From contig NZ_BOMM01000012.1 of assembly GCF_016862195.1 (NCBI RefSeq), positions 62,001-126,000 on the forward strand: DNA of 64,000 nucleotides. Direction: 5' to 3'. This document shows positions 1-9,083 of the stretch, piece after piece. A program made the translations under genes and the position numbers. The stretch comes from Paractinoplanes ferrugineus (lineage in GTDB: Bacteria; Actinomycetota; Actinomycetes; Mycobacteriales; Micromonosporaceae). The stretch's first letter is position 1. The number at the start of each line of letters is the position of its first letter. A model generated the notes under the pieces. It searched no databases and had not been told where the DNA came from. It was given only the letters and a program-made list of their open reading frames with translations.

Positions 1-94
1 CGGCGCCGGCTTCTCGCTGGAGGCTCCCGAGGGCGTACGTTTCCTGATCCGCTCCCGTCTTCTCACCCCGGCCGAGCTGGCTGAATTGTCCTAG
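1..94 (+). CDS. C-terminal end of an unidentified protein (5' partial)
   Basis: An open frame enters from the left edge (first full codon at base 2) and stops at TAG 92-94, giving about 30 residues ending in LLTPAELAELS. Codon use is typical of the window, so this is probably the true end of a gene that starts outside. Its TAG lies within a CTAG that also supplies the stop of the convergent acetyltransferase gene, so the two genes share bases at their 3' ends. Too little is visible to name a family. Confidence 0.5.
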   Translation, partial: GAGFSLEAPEGVRFLIRSRLLTPAELAELS

Positions 95-612
95 TCGCCA
101 AGTTCCGGGTACGGGTCGTCGCGCAACCGGCTGAACAGCACGCAGTCGCGCCACTGCCCGGCCCGGAACTCGGCCGCCCGCACTACGCCTTCCTCCTGGA
201 ATCCGGCCTTCAGCAGGGCTCTGCGTTCGGCCGTGTTCTCCACCTGGGTGCCGGCCTGCACTCGCTGCACCGGGAAGTGCGCGAAGACGTACGCGGTGAG
301 CAGCGCCTGCGCGCGCCAGCCGATCCCCCGGCCCCGATGCTCCGGCCGCAGCACGATGCCGATCTCGTAGTGGTCGCCGCGTGCGCCGTAGCCGCCGCTC
401 CGGTAGGACACGAAGCCGACCGCCGCACCGCCCTCGTCCACCACCAGCCGGGCCAGGTCGTCGCTGACCAGCCCGCTTTCGCCGTGTTCTCGGATCACCT
501 TCGCGTAGTTGCGGAATCCGGCCCAGGTGAGGGGCGCGAAGTCGGGGTCTTCGGCGATCTCTCGCAGGATGTCGAGCTCGTCGGCTCGGAACGGACGCAA
601 CTTGATGTTCAT
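91..612 (-). CDS. GNAT-family N-acetyltransferase (RimJ/RimL-like)
   Basis: 173 residues, the usual size for a single GNAT domain. The acetyl-CoA binding signature is visible near residues 90-100 (RPEHRGRGIGWRAQ, the R/Q-x-x-G-x-G/A pyrophosphate loop), preceded by the beta strand YEIGIVL and followed by VQAGTQVENTAERRALLKAGF, typical of RimJ/RimL-type enzymes that acetylate protein N-termini or small amines. The substrate cannot be read from sequence. The gene is convergent with the gene fragment at the left edge. No partner gene is evident, so it is probably monocistronic. Confidence 0.85.
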   Translation of the reverse strand: MNIKLRPFRADELDILREIAEDPDFAPLTWAGFRNYAKVIREHGESGLVSDDLARLVVDEGGAAVGFVSYRSGGYGARGDHYEIGIVLRPEHRGRGIGWRAQALLTAYVFAHFPVQRVQAGTQVENTAERRALLKAGFQEEGVVRAAEFRAGQWRDCVLFSRLRDDPYPELGD

Positions 613-825
613 CCGTCCAGGGTGGCCGGTTTGATCCTTGCGCGTTGTCCCTACGTTCCCTGGAGTAGAGCCGAGCGGCCGATCCCGGCGGCGCCCGATA
701 AAGGGCAGATTGTCGGGGATCGACGAGTGAACTAGGTCCCGGAAGTGTGCCGTACGGGGGTCGCGAGTGGCGACGGGCCGGTTTCAACAGGCAGTGTCGT
801 CGTTCGAGATACCTGGGGAGGTTTG

Positions 826-1689
826 ATGCGGTTGTCGCGATCGAAGAGGCTGGCGCTCTTCGGCACGGTCCTGGTGCTGGCCGGGCTGGCCGGGCAAGCC
901 TCGGCGGGAACGACTTCCTCCGCCGGGCCCGCCGCGTCCACACCGGTGGCGTCGTCGGAGACGCCCGCGCCGGTCGCGGCGGCACCCAACCCGGCCGGGA
1001 AGCCCGCGGTGAAGCCGGCCGGGACAGCAGCCGGGAAACCGGGCGGCAAGCCGGCCGGGAAACCCGGCGCCGGGCACAAGGCGGTCGGCCCGGCCGGTAG
1101 CCGGATGACCACCGGCGGTAAGGGCGTGGCGCTGACCTTCGACGACGGACCCGACCCGGCCCAGACGCCGAAGATCCTCAAGCTGCTCGCCCAGAACCAC
1201 GTGCACGCCACGTTCTGCCTGGTCGGCGAGAACGTGCAGCGGCACCCCGAGATGGTCCGGCAGATCGTGGCCGGCGGTCACACGCTGTGCAACCACACCT
1301 GGAACCACGACCTGAAACTCGGCAAGAAGACGGCCGAGCAGATCAAGGCCGACCTGGCCCGCACCAACGCGGCGATCCGCAAGGCCGTCCCGACGGCGCA
1401 GATCAAATACTTCCGGGCCCCCGGCGGCAACTTCACCCCGGGCGTCGTCGCGGTCGCCAAGCAGCTCGGCATGACCTCGCTCTACTGGAAGGTCGACCCA
1501 CGCGACTGGGACCACCCGGTGGGCGAGACCGACGCGCAGCACCGGTCCCGGATCATCGCGCGCGTCAAGAGGAACACCCGTCCCGGCTCGATCGTGCTGT
1601 CCCACGACTACGCCCAGCCGGACACCATCGACGCGTACCGCACGCTGCTGCCGTGGCTGCGCAAGCGGTACCAGCTCGTCGGCCTGTAG
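826..1689 (+). CDS. Secreted polysaccharide deacetylase (NodB homology domain)
   Basis: 287 residues from ATG 826, which follows GGGGAGG at 815-821; longer upstream frames lack such a site. Residues 1-28 are a signal peptide (basic start, hydrophobic core, AGQASA). A Pro/Ala/Gly/Lys-rich wall-spanning linker with AGKPGGKPAGKP repeats follows to about residue 90, then a NodB domain. The carbohydrate esterase family 4 motifs are present in order: TFDDGP (metal and catalytic Asp), HTWNHD (the two metal-binding His), RAPGG, DPRDW and a C-terminal SHD. It is therefore expected to be a metal-dependent deacetylase acting outside the membrane on peptidoglycan or another N-acetylated glycan. The substrate is inference. 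Confidence 0.9.
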   Translation: MRLSRSKRLALFGTVLVLAGLAGQASAGTTSSAGPAASTPVASSETPAPVAAAPNPAGKPAVKPAGTAAGKPGGKPAGKPGAGHKAVGPAGSRMTTGGKGVALTFDDGPDPAQTPKILKLLAQNHVHATFCLVGENVQRHPEMVRQIVAGGHTLCNHTWNHDLKLGKKTAEQIKADLARTNAAIRKAVPTAQIKYFRAPGGNFTPGVVAVAKQLGMTSLYWKVDPRDWDHPVGETDAQHRSRIIARVKRNTRPGSIVLSHDYAQPDTIDAYRTLLPWLRKRYQLVGL

Positions 1690-1696
1690 GGCCGGG

Positions 1697-2062
1697 CTAG
1701 TGGGTGGGTGGGATCACCCGTAGATGTCCCCGGCGGCCGGTCTGGTGGCCGGGGAGATCCTGCTCGTCGGTGCGCGGCGGGGGCGCCGGCGGCCGGGCGG
1801 CCTCGCGCACGGCGTCGGCCAGGGCGACGAGGTCGTCGGTCGTGGGCGGCGGCGGCGCGAAATCGCCGTCGTGCCGGACGAGCTCCCAGCCCCGGGGGGC
1901 GGTGAGGCTGCGGGCGTGCGGCTCGCACAAGTCGTAGGTGTGCGGCTCGGCGAACGCCGCCAGCGGACCGACGACAGCCGTCGAGTCGTTATAGACGTAG
2001 GTCAGCGTGGCGACCGCCTGTCGGGGACAGCCGTTCCGGGAGCAGCGCCGTGGGGACCTCAC
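1697..2062 (-). CDS. DUF3499 family protein, actinobacterial conserved
   Basis: 121 residues from GTG 2062 (VRSPRRCSRNGCPRQA); GTG 2071 is an equally possible start. The protein matches the actinobacteria-specific DUF3499 family: an N-terminal CxxxxC pair (RCSRNGC), the conserved core LTYVYNDSTAVVGPL, and a second Cys/His cluster (HTYDLCEPHA) followed by LTAPRGWELVRHD. The two Cys/His clusters suggest a small metal-binding fold. The C-terminal third is proline- and arginine-rich and poorly conserved. The biochemical function is unknown. It is divergent from the zincin-like gene and near the whiB2-like gene, an arrangement common in actinobacteria. Confidence 0.85.
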   Translation of the reverse strand: MRSPRRCSRNGCPRQAVATLTYVYNDSTAVVGPLAAFAEPHTYDLCEPHARSLTAPRGWELVRHDGDFAPPPPTTDDLVALADAVREAARPPAPPPRTDEQDLPGHQTGRRGHLRVIPPTH

Positions 2063-2271
2063 GGCGGGCACGTTATCGCTCCGGCGGCTTCCGCGCCGCC
2101 CTCTACCCCGCGACACGCCGACTCGTCCTGCATCACGATTCGGATGACACGCCGCCTCGATGGGACGAATTACCCGTCCGGCCCTCGGAGTGGATCAACG
2201 ACTCTCCCGGGGGACACGCGGCCGAACTCCACTGCCACCGTCTTCCACCGGTGGAGTACTAGAGTTGCGAG

Positions 2272-2739
2272 GTGACTACCAGTCCCGAGCGCCGACGCAA
2301 CACGGCCCGCAAGGAGGGCCGCGGCCACCCGGCGCGGCGCGACCGGCACGGCCGTGGCCTCCGCGGCAGGCTGGTGCCGGCCACGGTGCCGTTGGCCCGT
2401 ACCAAGGCGGAGATCTTCGACGACCTGGTGCTGGACACGGTCGAGGGCCTCGAGCGGCGCTACGCGAAGGAACTGGCCGGCGTCGAGTTCGCGGTCGAGG
2501 ACGTGCCCCCCGACCTCAACGTCTACGACTCCGACGTGCTCGAGGACGGCGAGGTGCCGCTGGCCCGTCTGCTGCCCGGACGCCCCGGCCGGCAGGAGCT
2601 TCCCCCTCGGATCGTGCTCTACCGGCGGCCGCTGGAGTTCCGGGCGATGGACCGCGAAGACCTCGCCGACCTCGTCCACGATGTGATCATCGAGCAGGTG
2701 GCCAACCTGCTCGGGATGGATCCCGACGAGTTGACTTAG
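2272..2739 (+). CDS. Metallopeptidase-family (zincin_1/DUF1025) protein with degenerate active site
   Basis: 155 residues from GTG 2272; no strong ribosome binding site lies close upstream (GGTGGAG is 14 bases away), so the start is moderately supported. The C-terminal half has the zincin_1 pattern (FAVEDVPPDL, PPRIVLYRRPLEF, then a helix followed by LGMDPDEL). Where the family has HExxH, this protein reads VHDVIIEQV: the first His remains but the catalytic Glu and second His positions are changed, so classical zinc-protease activity is doubtful. The N-terminus is strongly basic. Its stop codon overlaps that of the convergent whiB gene. Confidence 0.8.
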   Translation: MTTSPERRRNTARKEGRGHPARRDRHGRGLRGRLVPATVPLARTKAEIFDDLVLDTVEGLERRYAKELAGVEFAVEDVPPDLNVYDSDVLEDGEVPLARLLPGRPGRQELPPRIVLYRRPLEFRAMDREDLADLVHDVIIEQVANLLGMDPDELT

Positions 2740-2993
2740 GCGACTCGCCGCTTGAGCTTGCGGCGTTCGCGCTCGGAGAGCCCACCCCAGATGCCGAAGC
2801 GCTCGTCATGACCCAGTGCGTATTCCAGGCACTCGGCCTTGACTTCGCACCGGCCGCAGATCCGCTTCGCCTCGCGGGTCGATCCGCCTTTCTCCGGAAA
2901 GAACGCCTCCGGATCGGTCTGCGAACACAGCGCCCGCTCCTGCCACTCGGGCGCGTCCCCGAGCAGGTCTACCCCTTCAACCTGCGCTTCCAT
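2736..2993 (-). CDS. whiB2: WhiB-family iron-sulfur transcriptional regulator (WhiB2/WhmD-like)
   Basis: 85 residues from ATG 2993, preceded on the minus strand by GGGAGG seven bases upstream; the frame stays open further upstream, but this start gives the standard size. The four iron-sulfur cysteines are present (LCSQTDPEAFFPEKGG, ICGRCEVKAEC), followed by the WhiB turn GIWGGL and a basic C-terminus (RERRKLKRRVA). WhiB proteins bind a [4Fe-4S] cluster and partner with the principal sigma factor. The WhiB2/WhmD subgroup controls septation and cell division; the subgroup assignment rests on sequence resemblance and on the neighbourhood with DUF3499, zincin and fbiA genes. A long upstream region with a perfect palindrome suggests regulated transcription. 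Confidence 0.92.
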   Translation of the reverse strand: MEAQVEGVDLLGDAPEWQERALCSQTDPEAFFPEKGGSTREAKRICGRCEVKAECLEYALGHDERFGIWGGLSERERRKLKRRVA

Positions 2994-3126
2994 CGGCGTG
3001 CCTCCCAATTCCCGCGCCGGCATCAATGCCGGCACTGACCCCCCACGCACGCGGCGTGTTATTTGTGGGCGAACGACCGGTCTCCGACCGCGAATCCGCA
3101 ACGTCCAGCCCACAACCCCACCGAAA

Positions 3127-3140
3127 TTACACGCGTGTAA
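3127..3140. promoter_or_regulatory. Perfect 14-bp palindrome upstream of whiB2 (candidate operator)
   Basis: TTACACGCGTGTAA is a perfect inverted repeat 134-147 bases upstream of the whiB2-like ATG, in the 344-base non-coding gap between that gene and fbiC. An AT-rich patch (TATTTATC on the minus strand) lies on the far side and could be a promoter element. The protein that binds it is unknown. Apart from this palindrome and the GGGAGG at about 3001-3006, I see nothing else distinctive in 2994-3337. Confidence 0.4.
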
Positions 3141-3337
3141 GACGTGCGTCGTCAAGCCGAACCTGATAAATAGGCCATTTCCCGGGCGCGCCCTCGGCGC
3201 GCCGCGAGCCCGTTCCTGCCCTATCTCTCAGGAGCCGCACAGAGTTACGCCACCCTGGCGCGTCACGTCCAATTTAACCCGATTTGTGACTTTGTGGCCA
3301 AGGTCCAACTGGTTGGGTGATCAACCCGACACGACGA

Positions 3338-5848
3338 CTACCTGCGGCCATACACAGTCGTTCTCTCCACCGCCGGCCGTCCGGCCGCCGCCGCGAGCTC
3401 CTTCAGCTCGGCGACCGTTCGCGCCGATCCGTGCTCGGAACCCGCCATTCGAGAGATCGTCTCCTCCATCAGGGTGCCGCCGAGATCATTGCAGCCACCG
3501 TCGAGCATCACTCGCGTTCCCTCGTCGCCGAGCTTCACCCAGGAGCACTGAATGTTGTCGATCCGGCCGTGCAGCAGGACCCGGGCCATCGCGTGCACGA
3601 CCCGGTTCTCCCGCCAGGTCGGGCCGGGACGGGCGATACCGGCGAGGTAGATCGGTGCGTTGGTGTGGATGAACGGCAGCGCCACGAACTCGGTGAACCC
3701 ACCGGTGACGTCCTGGATGCCGGCCAGCACCCGGAAATGGCCCAGCCACTGGCGCGGGTGGTCGACGTGGCCGTACATCATTGTCGAGCTCGACCGGACG
3801 CCGACCTGGTGGGCCGTGGTCACGACGTCGATCCACGTGCTCGCCGGCAGCTTGCCTTTGGTCAGCACCCAGCGCACGTCGTCGTCCAGAATCTCGGCGG
3901 CCGTGCCCGGGATCGTGTCCAGCCCCGCCTCGCGCAGCTCGGTCAGCCACTCGCGGACCGGCACACCGGCCTTCGACGCGGCCGTGACGATCTCCATCGG
4001 GGAGTACGCGTGGACGTGCATCCCCGGCACCCGCTGCTTTACCGCGCGCACCAGGTCGGCGTAGGCCGTGACCGGCATCTTGGGGTCGATGCCGCCCTGC
4101 ATGCAGACCTCGGAGGCGCCGTCCTGCCAGGCCTGCTCGGCCCGGTCGGCGACCTGCTCGACGGAGAGGCGGTAGGCGTCGGCGTCCTTCTCCCGCTGGG
4201 CGAACGCGCAGAACCGGCAGCCCACGTAGCAGACGTTGGAGAAGTTGATGTTGCGGTTCACCACGTACGTGATGTCGTCGCCGTTGACCTCCTTGCGCAG
4301 GTCGTCGGCGATGCGGGCGAGCTCGTCGAGGGCGCTGCCGTCGGCGTTGAACAGGGCCATGGCCTTGTCCTCGTGTTCCGGCAGCAGCAGCGCCGCCGGG
4401 TTCTCCGCGGCCAGCTTCAGCCCCGCCAGCACATCGGTCGGCTGGGTCCGGCCGGACTTGTCGGTGGTGATGTGTGCGGCGACCTCGGTCCAATCGCCGT
4501 AGACGTCATCGAAGTCGGAGCGGCGATCCGCCGTGCGACCGGTGGTGTCGATCGTGCTGAACAGGTCGGTGCGGCCCGTGCCGAACGCCTCGTCGGGCTC
4601 CTGCCACGGCGTACCCGTCGGATTGGTGTCCGGTTTCGCCAAGCCGTCCTTGTCGGCCAGAGCCGCCACGTGCGCGGCCAGCCGCGGGTCCAGCCAACCC
4701 TCGCCGGCGCGCTTCACATATTCCGGGTAGATGGTCAGCCGCTCCCGCAGGACGAAGCCGGCTTCGGCCGACTTCTCGCGCAGCAGGTCGATCTGCGGCC
4801 AGGGCCGCTCCGGGTTCACGTGGTCCGGCGTCACCGGGGAGACGCCACCCCAGTCGTCGATGCCGGCCCGGAGCAGGAGCGAGAACTCCGCGTCGATCAG
4901 GTTGGGCGGGGCCTGGATCCGCGCCCGCGGGCCCAGGATGATCCGCGCCACCGCCACCGTCGCGGCCAGTTCGCGCAGCTCCGCGTCCGGCATCCCCTGC
5001 ATCGCCGTGTCCGGCTTCGCGCGGAAGTTCTGGATGATCACCTCTTGGATGTGGCCGAACTCCCGGCCGGTGCGGCGGATCGCGAACAGCGAGTCGGCCC
5101 GCTCGGCCCGGGTCTCGCCGATCCCGATCAGGATGCCGGTGGTGAACGGGACACCCACCCGGCCCGCGTCGTCGAGCACCCGCAGGCGCACCGCCGGCTC
5201 CTTGTCGGGCGAGCCGTAATGCGGGCCACCCGGCTCCGACCAGAGGCGGGTCGCGGTGGTCTCCAGCATCATGCCCATGCTCGGCGCCACCGGCTTGAGC
5301 CGCTGCAGCTCGGCCCAGCTCATCACCCCGGGGTTGAGGTGCGGCAGCAGGCCGGTCTCCTCGAGCACGGCGATCGCGCACGCGCGCACATAGTCGAGGG
5401 TGGAGTCGTAGCCGCGCTCGTCCAGCCACTGCCGGGCCGCCGGCCAGCGCTCCTCCGGCCGATCCCCCAGCGTGAACAGCGCTTCCTTGCAACCCTGCGC
5501 GGCGCCCTGCCGGGCGATCTCGAGAACCTCGTCGCGCTCCAGGAACGCGGCCGGCAGGCGGTGCGGCACGGTCGCGAACGTGCAGTAATGACAACGGTCC
5601 TGGCAGAGCCTCGTCAAAGGGATGAAAACCTTGCGAGAGTACGTGACCACGCCCTCGCGGCCGACCAGACGAAGGCCCGCGTCCCGCACGCCCGCGGCGA
5701 TCGCGAGCAGATCGTCGAGCGGGTCACCGGTCGCCGCCAGCAGAGCGGCGGCCTCCTCGGCGTCGATGGCCTTGCCGTCGGCGGCGCGGCGCAGAGCGCG
5801 GCGGATGCTTGCCTCGGTCGGAACCGGTTCCTCGTTGACCTTTACCAC
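3338..5848 (-). CDS. fbiC: 7,8-didemethyl-8-hydroxy-5-deazariboflavin (FO) synthase, CofG-CofH fusion
   Basis: 836 residues from GTG 5848 ([19 protein letters not shown]); the frame is open further upstream but those codons look non-coding. Two radical-SAM domains are fused in the actinobacterial order. The CofG half has CQDRCHYC (C82, C86, C89); the CofH half has CYVGCRFC (C540, C544, C547), each binding a [4Fe-4S] cluster for S-adenosylmethionine cleavage. Together they join 5-amino-6-ribitylamino-uracil and tyrosine to make FO, the chromophore of coenzyme F420. Length matches the family. The other F420 genes, fbiA and fbiB, start about 1.2 kb away on the other strand. Confidence 0.95.
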   Translation of the reverse strand: MVKVNEEPVPTEASIRRALRRAADGKAIDAEEAAALLAATGDPLDDLLAIAAGVRDAGLRLVGREGVVTYSRKVFIPLTRLCQDRCHYCTFATVPHRLPAAFLERDEVLEIARQGAAQGCKEALFTLGDRPEERWPAARQWLDERGYDSTLDYVRACAIAVLEETGLLPHLNPGVMSWAELQRLKPVAPSMGMMLETTATRLWSEPGGPHYGSPDKEPAVRLRVLDDAGRVGVPFTTGILIGIGETRAERADSLFAIRRTGREFGHIQEVIIQNFRAKPDTAMQGMPDAELRELAATVAVARIILGPRARIQAPPNLIDAEFSLLLRAGIDDWGGVSPVTPDHVNPERPWPQIDLLREKSAEAGFVLRERLTIYPEYVKRAGEGWLDPRLAAHVAALADKDGLAKPDTNPTGTPWQEPDEAFGTGRTDLFSTIDTTGRTADRRSDFDDVYGDWTEVAAHITTDKSGRTQPTDVLAGLKLAAENPAALLLPEHEDKAMALFNADGSALDELARIADDLRKEVNGDDITYVVNRNINFSNVCYVGCRFCAFAQREKDADAYRLSVEQVADRAEQAWQDGASEVCMQGGIDPKMPVTAYADLVRAVKQRVPGMHVHAYSPMEIVTAASKAGVPVREWLTELREAGLDTIPGTAAEILDDDVRWVLTKGKLPASTWIDVVTTAHQVGVRSSSTMMYGHVDHPRQWLGHFRVLAGIQDVTGGFTEFVALPFIHTNAPIYLAGIARPGPTWRENRVVHAMARVLLHGRIDNIQCSWVKLGDEGTRVMLDGGCNDLGGTLMEETISRMAGSEHGSARTVAELKELAAAAGRPAVERTTVYGRR

Positions 5849-5941
5849 GCAGTGCAGCCTAGGCCGGAAAATGACCGGCTGCCCCGGCCGTGCCGGGGCG
5901 CGCGCAGTGGAATAGGACACGGCGCGCGCCCGGCGCGTGGC

Positions 5942-6973
5942 TTACTGCCGAGGTCGGTCCTGCTCAGCCGGGCCGAAGCCGGGGCGGTCATCGCCGATCT
6001 TCTCGGTCCGGTCCGCGTCCGTCCTGTCCTTTTCCGCATAGGGCTGATGCGCGTCCGGCGCCTTCGGTTCGGCCCGCGGGACGACCTGGGTCGGCTCGCT
6101 GAACGCGGCCGGCGGGACCGGCGCGGGCGGAGCCGACGCAGGCGGAGCCGACGCGGGCGCGGGTGGCGCCGACGCGGGCGCGGGTGGCGCCGACGCGGGC
6201 GCGGGGACCGGCTGCGTCGCCTGGTTCGGCTGGCCCACCGGCATCGTCACCTGCGGTTGGTTCCAGGACGGGGCGGGCTGGCCGTACATCCCCGGAGCCG
6301 AATGACCGGGCTGGCCGGGAGCCGGCGGATATCCGCCCTGCGGCGGCGGGCCGTACTGCATCGGCGGACCGGGCTGGCCCGGAGGCGGACCGGGCTGGCC
6401 CGGAGGCGGGCCGTAACCCGGCTGGCCCGGGTAGGCGCCCGGCTGGTGGTACTGCGGCGCGCCGTAGACACCCGGCTGGGGCTTCGGCTTCGCGGTGTAG
6501 AACATGTTGCGCCAGATCGAGTAGACCGCGTAGGCGGCCACCCCGAACACGGCCAGCCATGCGACCCGCTCGATCAGACCCTCGAACGCGCTCCGGGCAC
6601 CGGCGTCGGCGGCCTCGTTGACCAGGCCGATCAGCACCCCGAAGAGCAGTCCGAAGACGGCCATCACCGCGTACTCCACCACGGCGATGACGACGATCAG
6701 CTGGGCCTTGGGGTGGCGCGGCTCGACGAGCAGCGACAACAGCACGGCCACGAGCGGGAAGGCGATCGTGGCCAGGTTGATGAAGTTGCCGAAACTGCTC
6801 GGAGTGCGGTTGCTGAACCCGAGGCCGGAGTCGGGAATGAGCCGGATGATGGCCACGAACAGCAGCAGCGCTGTCGCTCCGACCAGGGCGTAGGCCGCCA
6901 GGTCACGGAGCGGGCGAAGGTACTGGCCGGCCGATCTGCCCTCACCCGGCGCGGGCTGCGGTTGGCTGGTCAC
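5942..6973 (-). CDS. Membrane protein with proline/glutamine/glycine-rich cytoplasmic tail
   Basis: 343 residues from GTG 6973, preceded by AGGGAG about six bases away. Residues 15-170 hold about four hydrophobic segments (LAAYALVGATALLLFVAII, INLATIAFPLVAVLLSLLV, LIVVIAVVEYAVMAVFGLLF, VAWLAVFGVAAYAVYSIW). The rest is low complexity: PGQPGPPPGQPG runs, then a 24-bp tandem DNA repeat encoding APASAPP blocks (about 6125-6205), then a charged end. Such tails occur on many actinobacterial membrane proteins. No enzymatic motif is visible and the function is unknown. It is divergent from fbiA with a promoter-sized gap of 95 bases. Confidence 0.75.
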   Translation of the reverse strand: MTSQPQPAPGEGRSAGQYLRPLRDLAAYALVGATALLLFVAIIRLIPDSGLGFSNRTPSSFGNFINLATIAFPLVAVLLSLLVEPRHPKAQLIVVIAVVEYAVMAVFGLLFGVLIGLVNEAADAGARSAFEGLIERVAWLAVFGVAAYAVYSIWRNMFYTAKPKPQPGVYGAPQYHQPGAYPGQPGYGPPPGQPGPPPGQPGPPMQYGPPPQGGYPPAPGQPGHSAPGMYGQPAPSWNQPQVTMPVGQPNQATQPVPAPASAPPAPASAPPAPASAPPASAPPAPVPPAAFSEPTQVVPRAEPKAPDAHQPYAEKDRTDADRTEKIGDDRPGFGPAEQDRPRQ

Positions 6974-7068
6974 GGATTCTCCCTGGCAAGACGATGGTTG
7001 GGTCGCCCAGCGTAGACCGGGATACCCAGCGACCCGTTCTGTCATACCCGTGCGGGAGGATGGACGAC

Positions 7069-8025
7069 ATGCGGATCGTGGTCCTCACCGGCGGTATCGG
7101 CGGTGCGAAGTTCCTTGTCGGCGTGCGTGCTCACGCTCGGGCCATCGGCGCCGACGTCACCGCCGTGGTCAATGTCGGTGACGACGTGCGGATGCACGGT
7201 CTACAGATCTGCCCCGACCTGGACAGCGTGATGTACACGCTCGGCGGCGCGCACGACCCCGAGCGGGGCTGGGGCCGGGTCGGCGAGACCTGGGTGGTCA
7301 AGGAGGAGCTCGCCGCCTACGGCGTCGAGCCGTCGTGGTTCGGCCTTGGCGACAAGGACACCGCGACCCATTTGGTACGCACCCAGATGCTCGACGCCGG
7401 CTATCCCCTGTCCCAGGTGACGACCGCCCTGTGTGAACGCTGGAAACCCGGTGTCACCCTGACTCCGGCCACCGACGACCGCGTCGAGACGCACGTGGTG
7501 GTCGACGTCGACGGTGAGCGCAAGGCCATCCACTTCCAGGAGTGGTGGGTCCGCTACCGCGGTGACCTGCCCACCCACCGCTTCGTCTTCGTCGGTGCCG
7601 AGGCCGCCAAGCCGGCGCCCGGCGTGCTCGACGCGATCGCGGCCGCCGACGTGGTCCTGCTCGCCCCCAGCAACCCGGTGGTGAGCATCGCCCCGATCCT
7701 CGCCGTCGACCCGATCCGCGACGCCCTCGTCAACGGCCCGGCCCCGGTCGTCGGCGTCTCCCCGATCATCGGCGAGTCCCCGGTCCGCGGCATGGCCGAC
7801 AAGTGCCTGGCCACCCTGGGCGTGGCGGTGAGCGCGGCCGGGGTGGGCGCCCTCTACGGCAGCCGCGCCGACAACGGCCTGCTCGACGGCTGGCTGGTCG
7901 ACAGCTCCGACAGTGACACCGAGGTCCCCGGCATCCCGACCCGGGCGGTGCCGCTGTGGATGACGTCCGAGGAGGCCACCGCCCAGATGGTGCGCGACGC
8001 CCTGACCCTGGCCGGTGTGCGGTGA
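7069..8025 (+). CDS. fbiA: 2-phospho-L-lactate (phosphoenolpyruvyl) transferase, F420 biosynthesis
   Basis: 318 residues from ATG 7069, nine bases after GGGAGG (7054-7059); the in-frame ATG at 7060 abuts that site and is less likely. The N-terminus [18 protein letters not shown] is the CofD/FbiA nucleotide-binding signature, followed by [23 protein letters not shown] with the metal-binding aspartate. The enzyme joins FO to a phosphoenolpyruvyl or lactyl phosphate unit, making dehydro-F420-0 or F420-0. The stop overlaps the GTG of fbiB (GTGA), so the two are translationally coupled. Confidence 0.95.
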   Translation: MRIVVLTGGIGGAKFLVGVRAHARAIGADVTAVVNVGDDVRMHGLQICPDLDSVMYTLGGAHDPERGWGRVGETWVVKEELAAYGVEPSWFGLGDKDTATHLVRTQMLDAGYPLSQVTTALCERWKPGVTLTPATDDRVETHVVVDVDGERKAIHFQEWWVRYRGDLPTHRFVFVGAEAAKPAPGVLDAIAAADVVLLAPSNPVVSIAPILAVDPIRDALVNGPAPVVGVSPIIGESPVRGMADKCLATLGVAVSAAGVGALYGSRADNGLLDGWLVDSSDSDTEVPGIPTRAVPLWMTSEEATAQMVRDALTLAGVR

Positions 8026-9083
8026 CGCTCGAGATCCGGCCGGTGCGCGGCATCGGCGCCATCGCCGTCGGCGACGACCTCGTCGACCAGATCTGCGCGG
8101 CCGCCCCCTGGCTGGCCGACGGCGACGTCCTGATCGTCACCAGCAAGATCGTGTCGAAATCCGAGGGCAACCTGGTCGAGGTCCCGGCCGACGGCCCCGA
8201 GCGGGAGGCCGCCCGCGCCGACGCGCTGGCCACCGAGACCGCACGCGTGGTCGCCCGCCGCGGCCCCACCACCATCGTGCAGACCCACCACGGTTTCGTG
8301 ATGGCCGCGGCCGGCATCGACGCGTCGAACGTCGACAAGACCCACCTGGTCCTGCTGCCCGCCGACTCCGACGCCTCGGCCCGCCGCCTGCGCGCCGGTT
8401 TCCAGGCCCGCGGCTTGAACGTGGCCGTGGTCATCTCCGACACGATGGGCCGCACCTGGCGCAACGGGCTGACCGACGTGGCCCTGGGCGCCGCCGGCAT
8501 CGCCCCGTTCCGCGACCACCGAGGCGAAACCGACCCCTACGGCAACGAGCTCGCCATCACCCAGATGGCCGTCATCGACGAGCTCTCCGCGGCCGGCGAA
8601 CTGGTCAAGGGCAAAATCGACAACGTTCCCGTCGCGGTCGTCCGCGGTTACCTCGGCAGTGGCCCCGACGACGACGGCCCCGGCGCGGTGCCCCTGCTGC
8701 GGGACGCCGCGAGCGACATGTTCAGCCTGGGCACAGCCGAGGCTCGCGCGGCCGGCCTGCGCGACGCCGCTCAACTCCCCGAGGGCACCCACGCCGATCT
8801 GCCCGGCCTGCCCACCGACCCCGACGCGGTCCGCCGGGCCCTGCGGACGGTGGCCGACCACCTGGCCCGAGGCACCACCGTCACCGAGGCCCACCCGTTC
8901 AGCCCCAACGGCGCCACCGCCGCCCTGCACCTGCAGACCACCGCCACCAACCCCGCCGCCCTGATGCGCCTGGGTGCCGACACCCACCGCCTCCGGGTAG
9001 CGCTGGCCGCCGAGTCGGTAGCCAGCGTCGCCCTCCCCCACGACGACGGCATCCGCCTCGACCTCTCCGGAGCCCCGGCGTGA
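8022..9083 (+). CDS. fbiB: Coenzyme F420:L-glutamate ligase, CofE-like domain without nitroreductase domain
   Basis: 353 residues from GTG 8022, overlapping the fbiA stop. Residues 1-245 match the CofE ligase domain (LEIRPVRGIGAIAVGDDL, VTSKIVSKSEGN, VISDTMGRTWRNG, HRGETDPYGNELA), which adds L-glutamate to F420-0. In mycobacterial FbiB a second FMN-binding nitroreductase domain of about 200 residues follows and reduces dehydro-F420. Here only about 105 unrelated residues follow (LPEGTHADLPGLPTDP to the end) and no such domain is recognisable. The reductase step may therefore be encoded elsewhere. The stop overlaps the GTG of the NUDIX gene. Confidence 0.92.
   Translation: MTLEIRPVRGIGAIAVGDDLVDQICAAAPWLADGDVLIVTSKIVSKSEGNLVEVPADGPEREAARADALATETARVVARRGPTTIVQTHHGFVMAAAGIDASNVDKTHLVLLPADSDASARRLRAGFQARGLNVAVVISDTMGRTWRNGLTDVALGAAGIAPFRDHRGETDPYGNELAITQMAVIDELSAAGELVKGKIDNVPVAVVRGYLGSGPDDDGPGAVPLLRDAASDMFSLGTAEARAAGLRDAAQLPEGTHADLPGLPTDPDAVRRALRTVADHLARGTTVTEAHPFSPNGATAALHLQTTATNPAALMRLGADTHRLRVALAAESVASVALPHDDGIRLDLSGAPA

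Noticed and set aside
3317..7015. A plus-strand open frame of more than 1200 codons antisense to fbiC and the neighbouring membrane-protein gene
   Set aside because: It is an Arg/Gly/His-rich shadow of high-GC genes with strong codon bias; fbiC on the other strand has clear conserved motifs.
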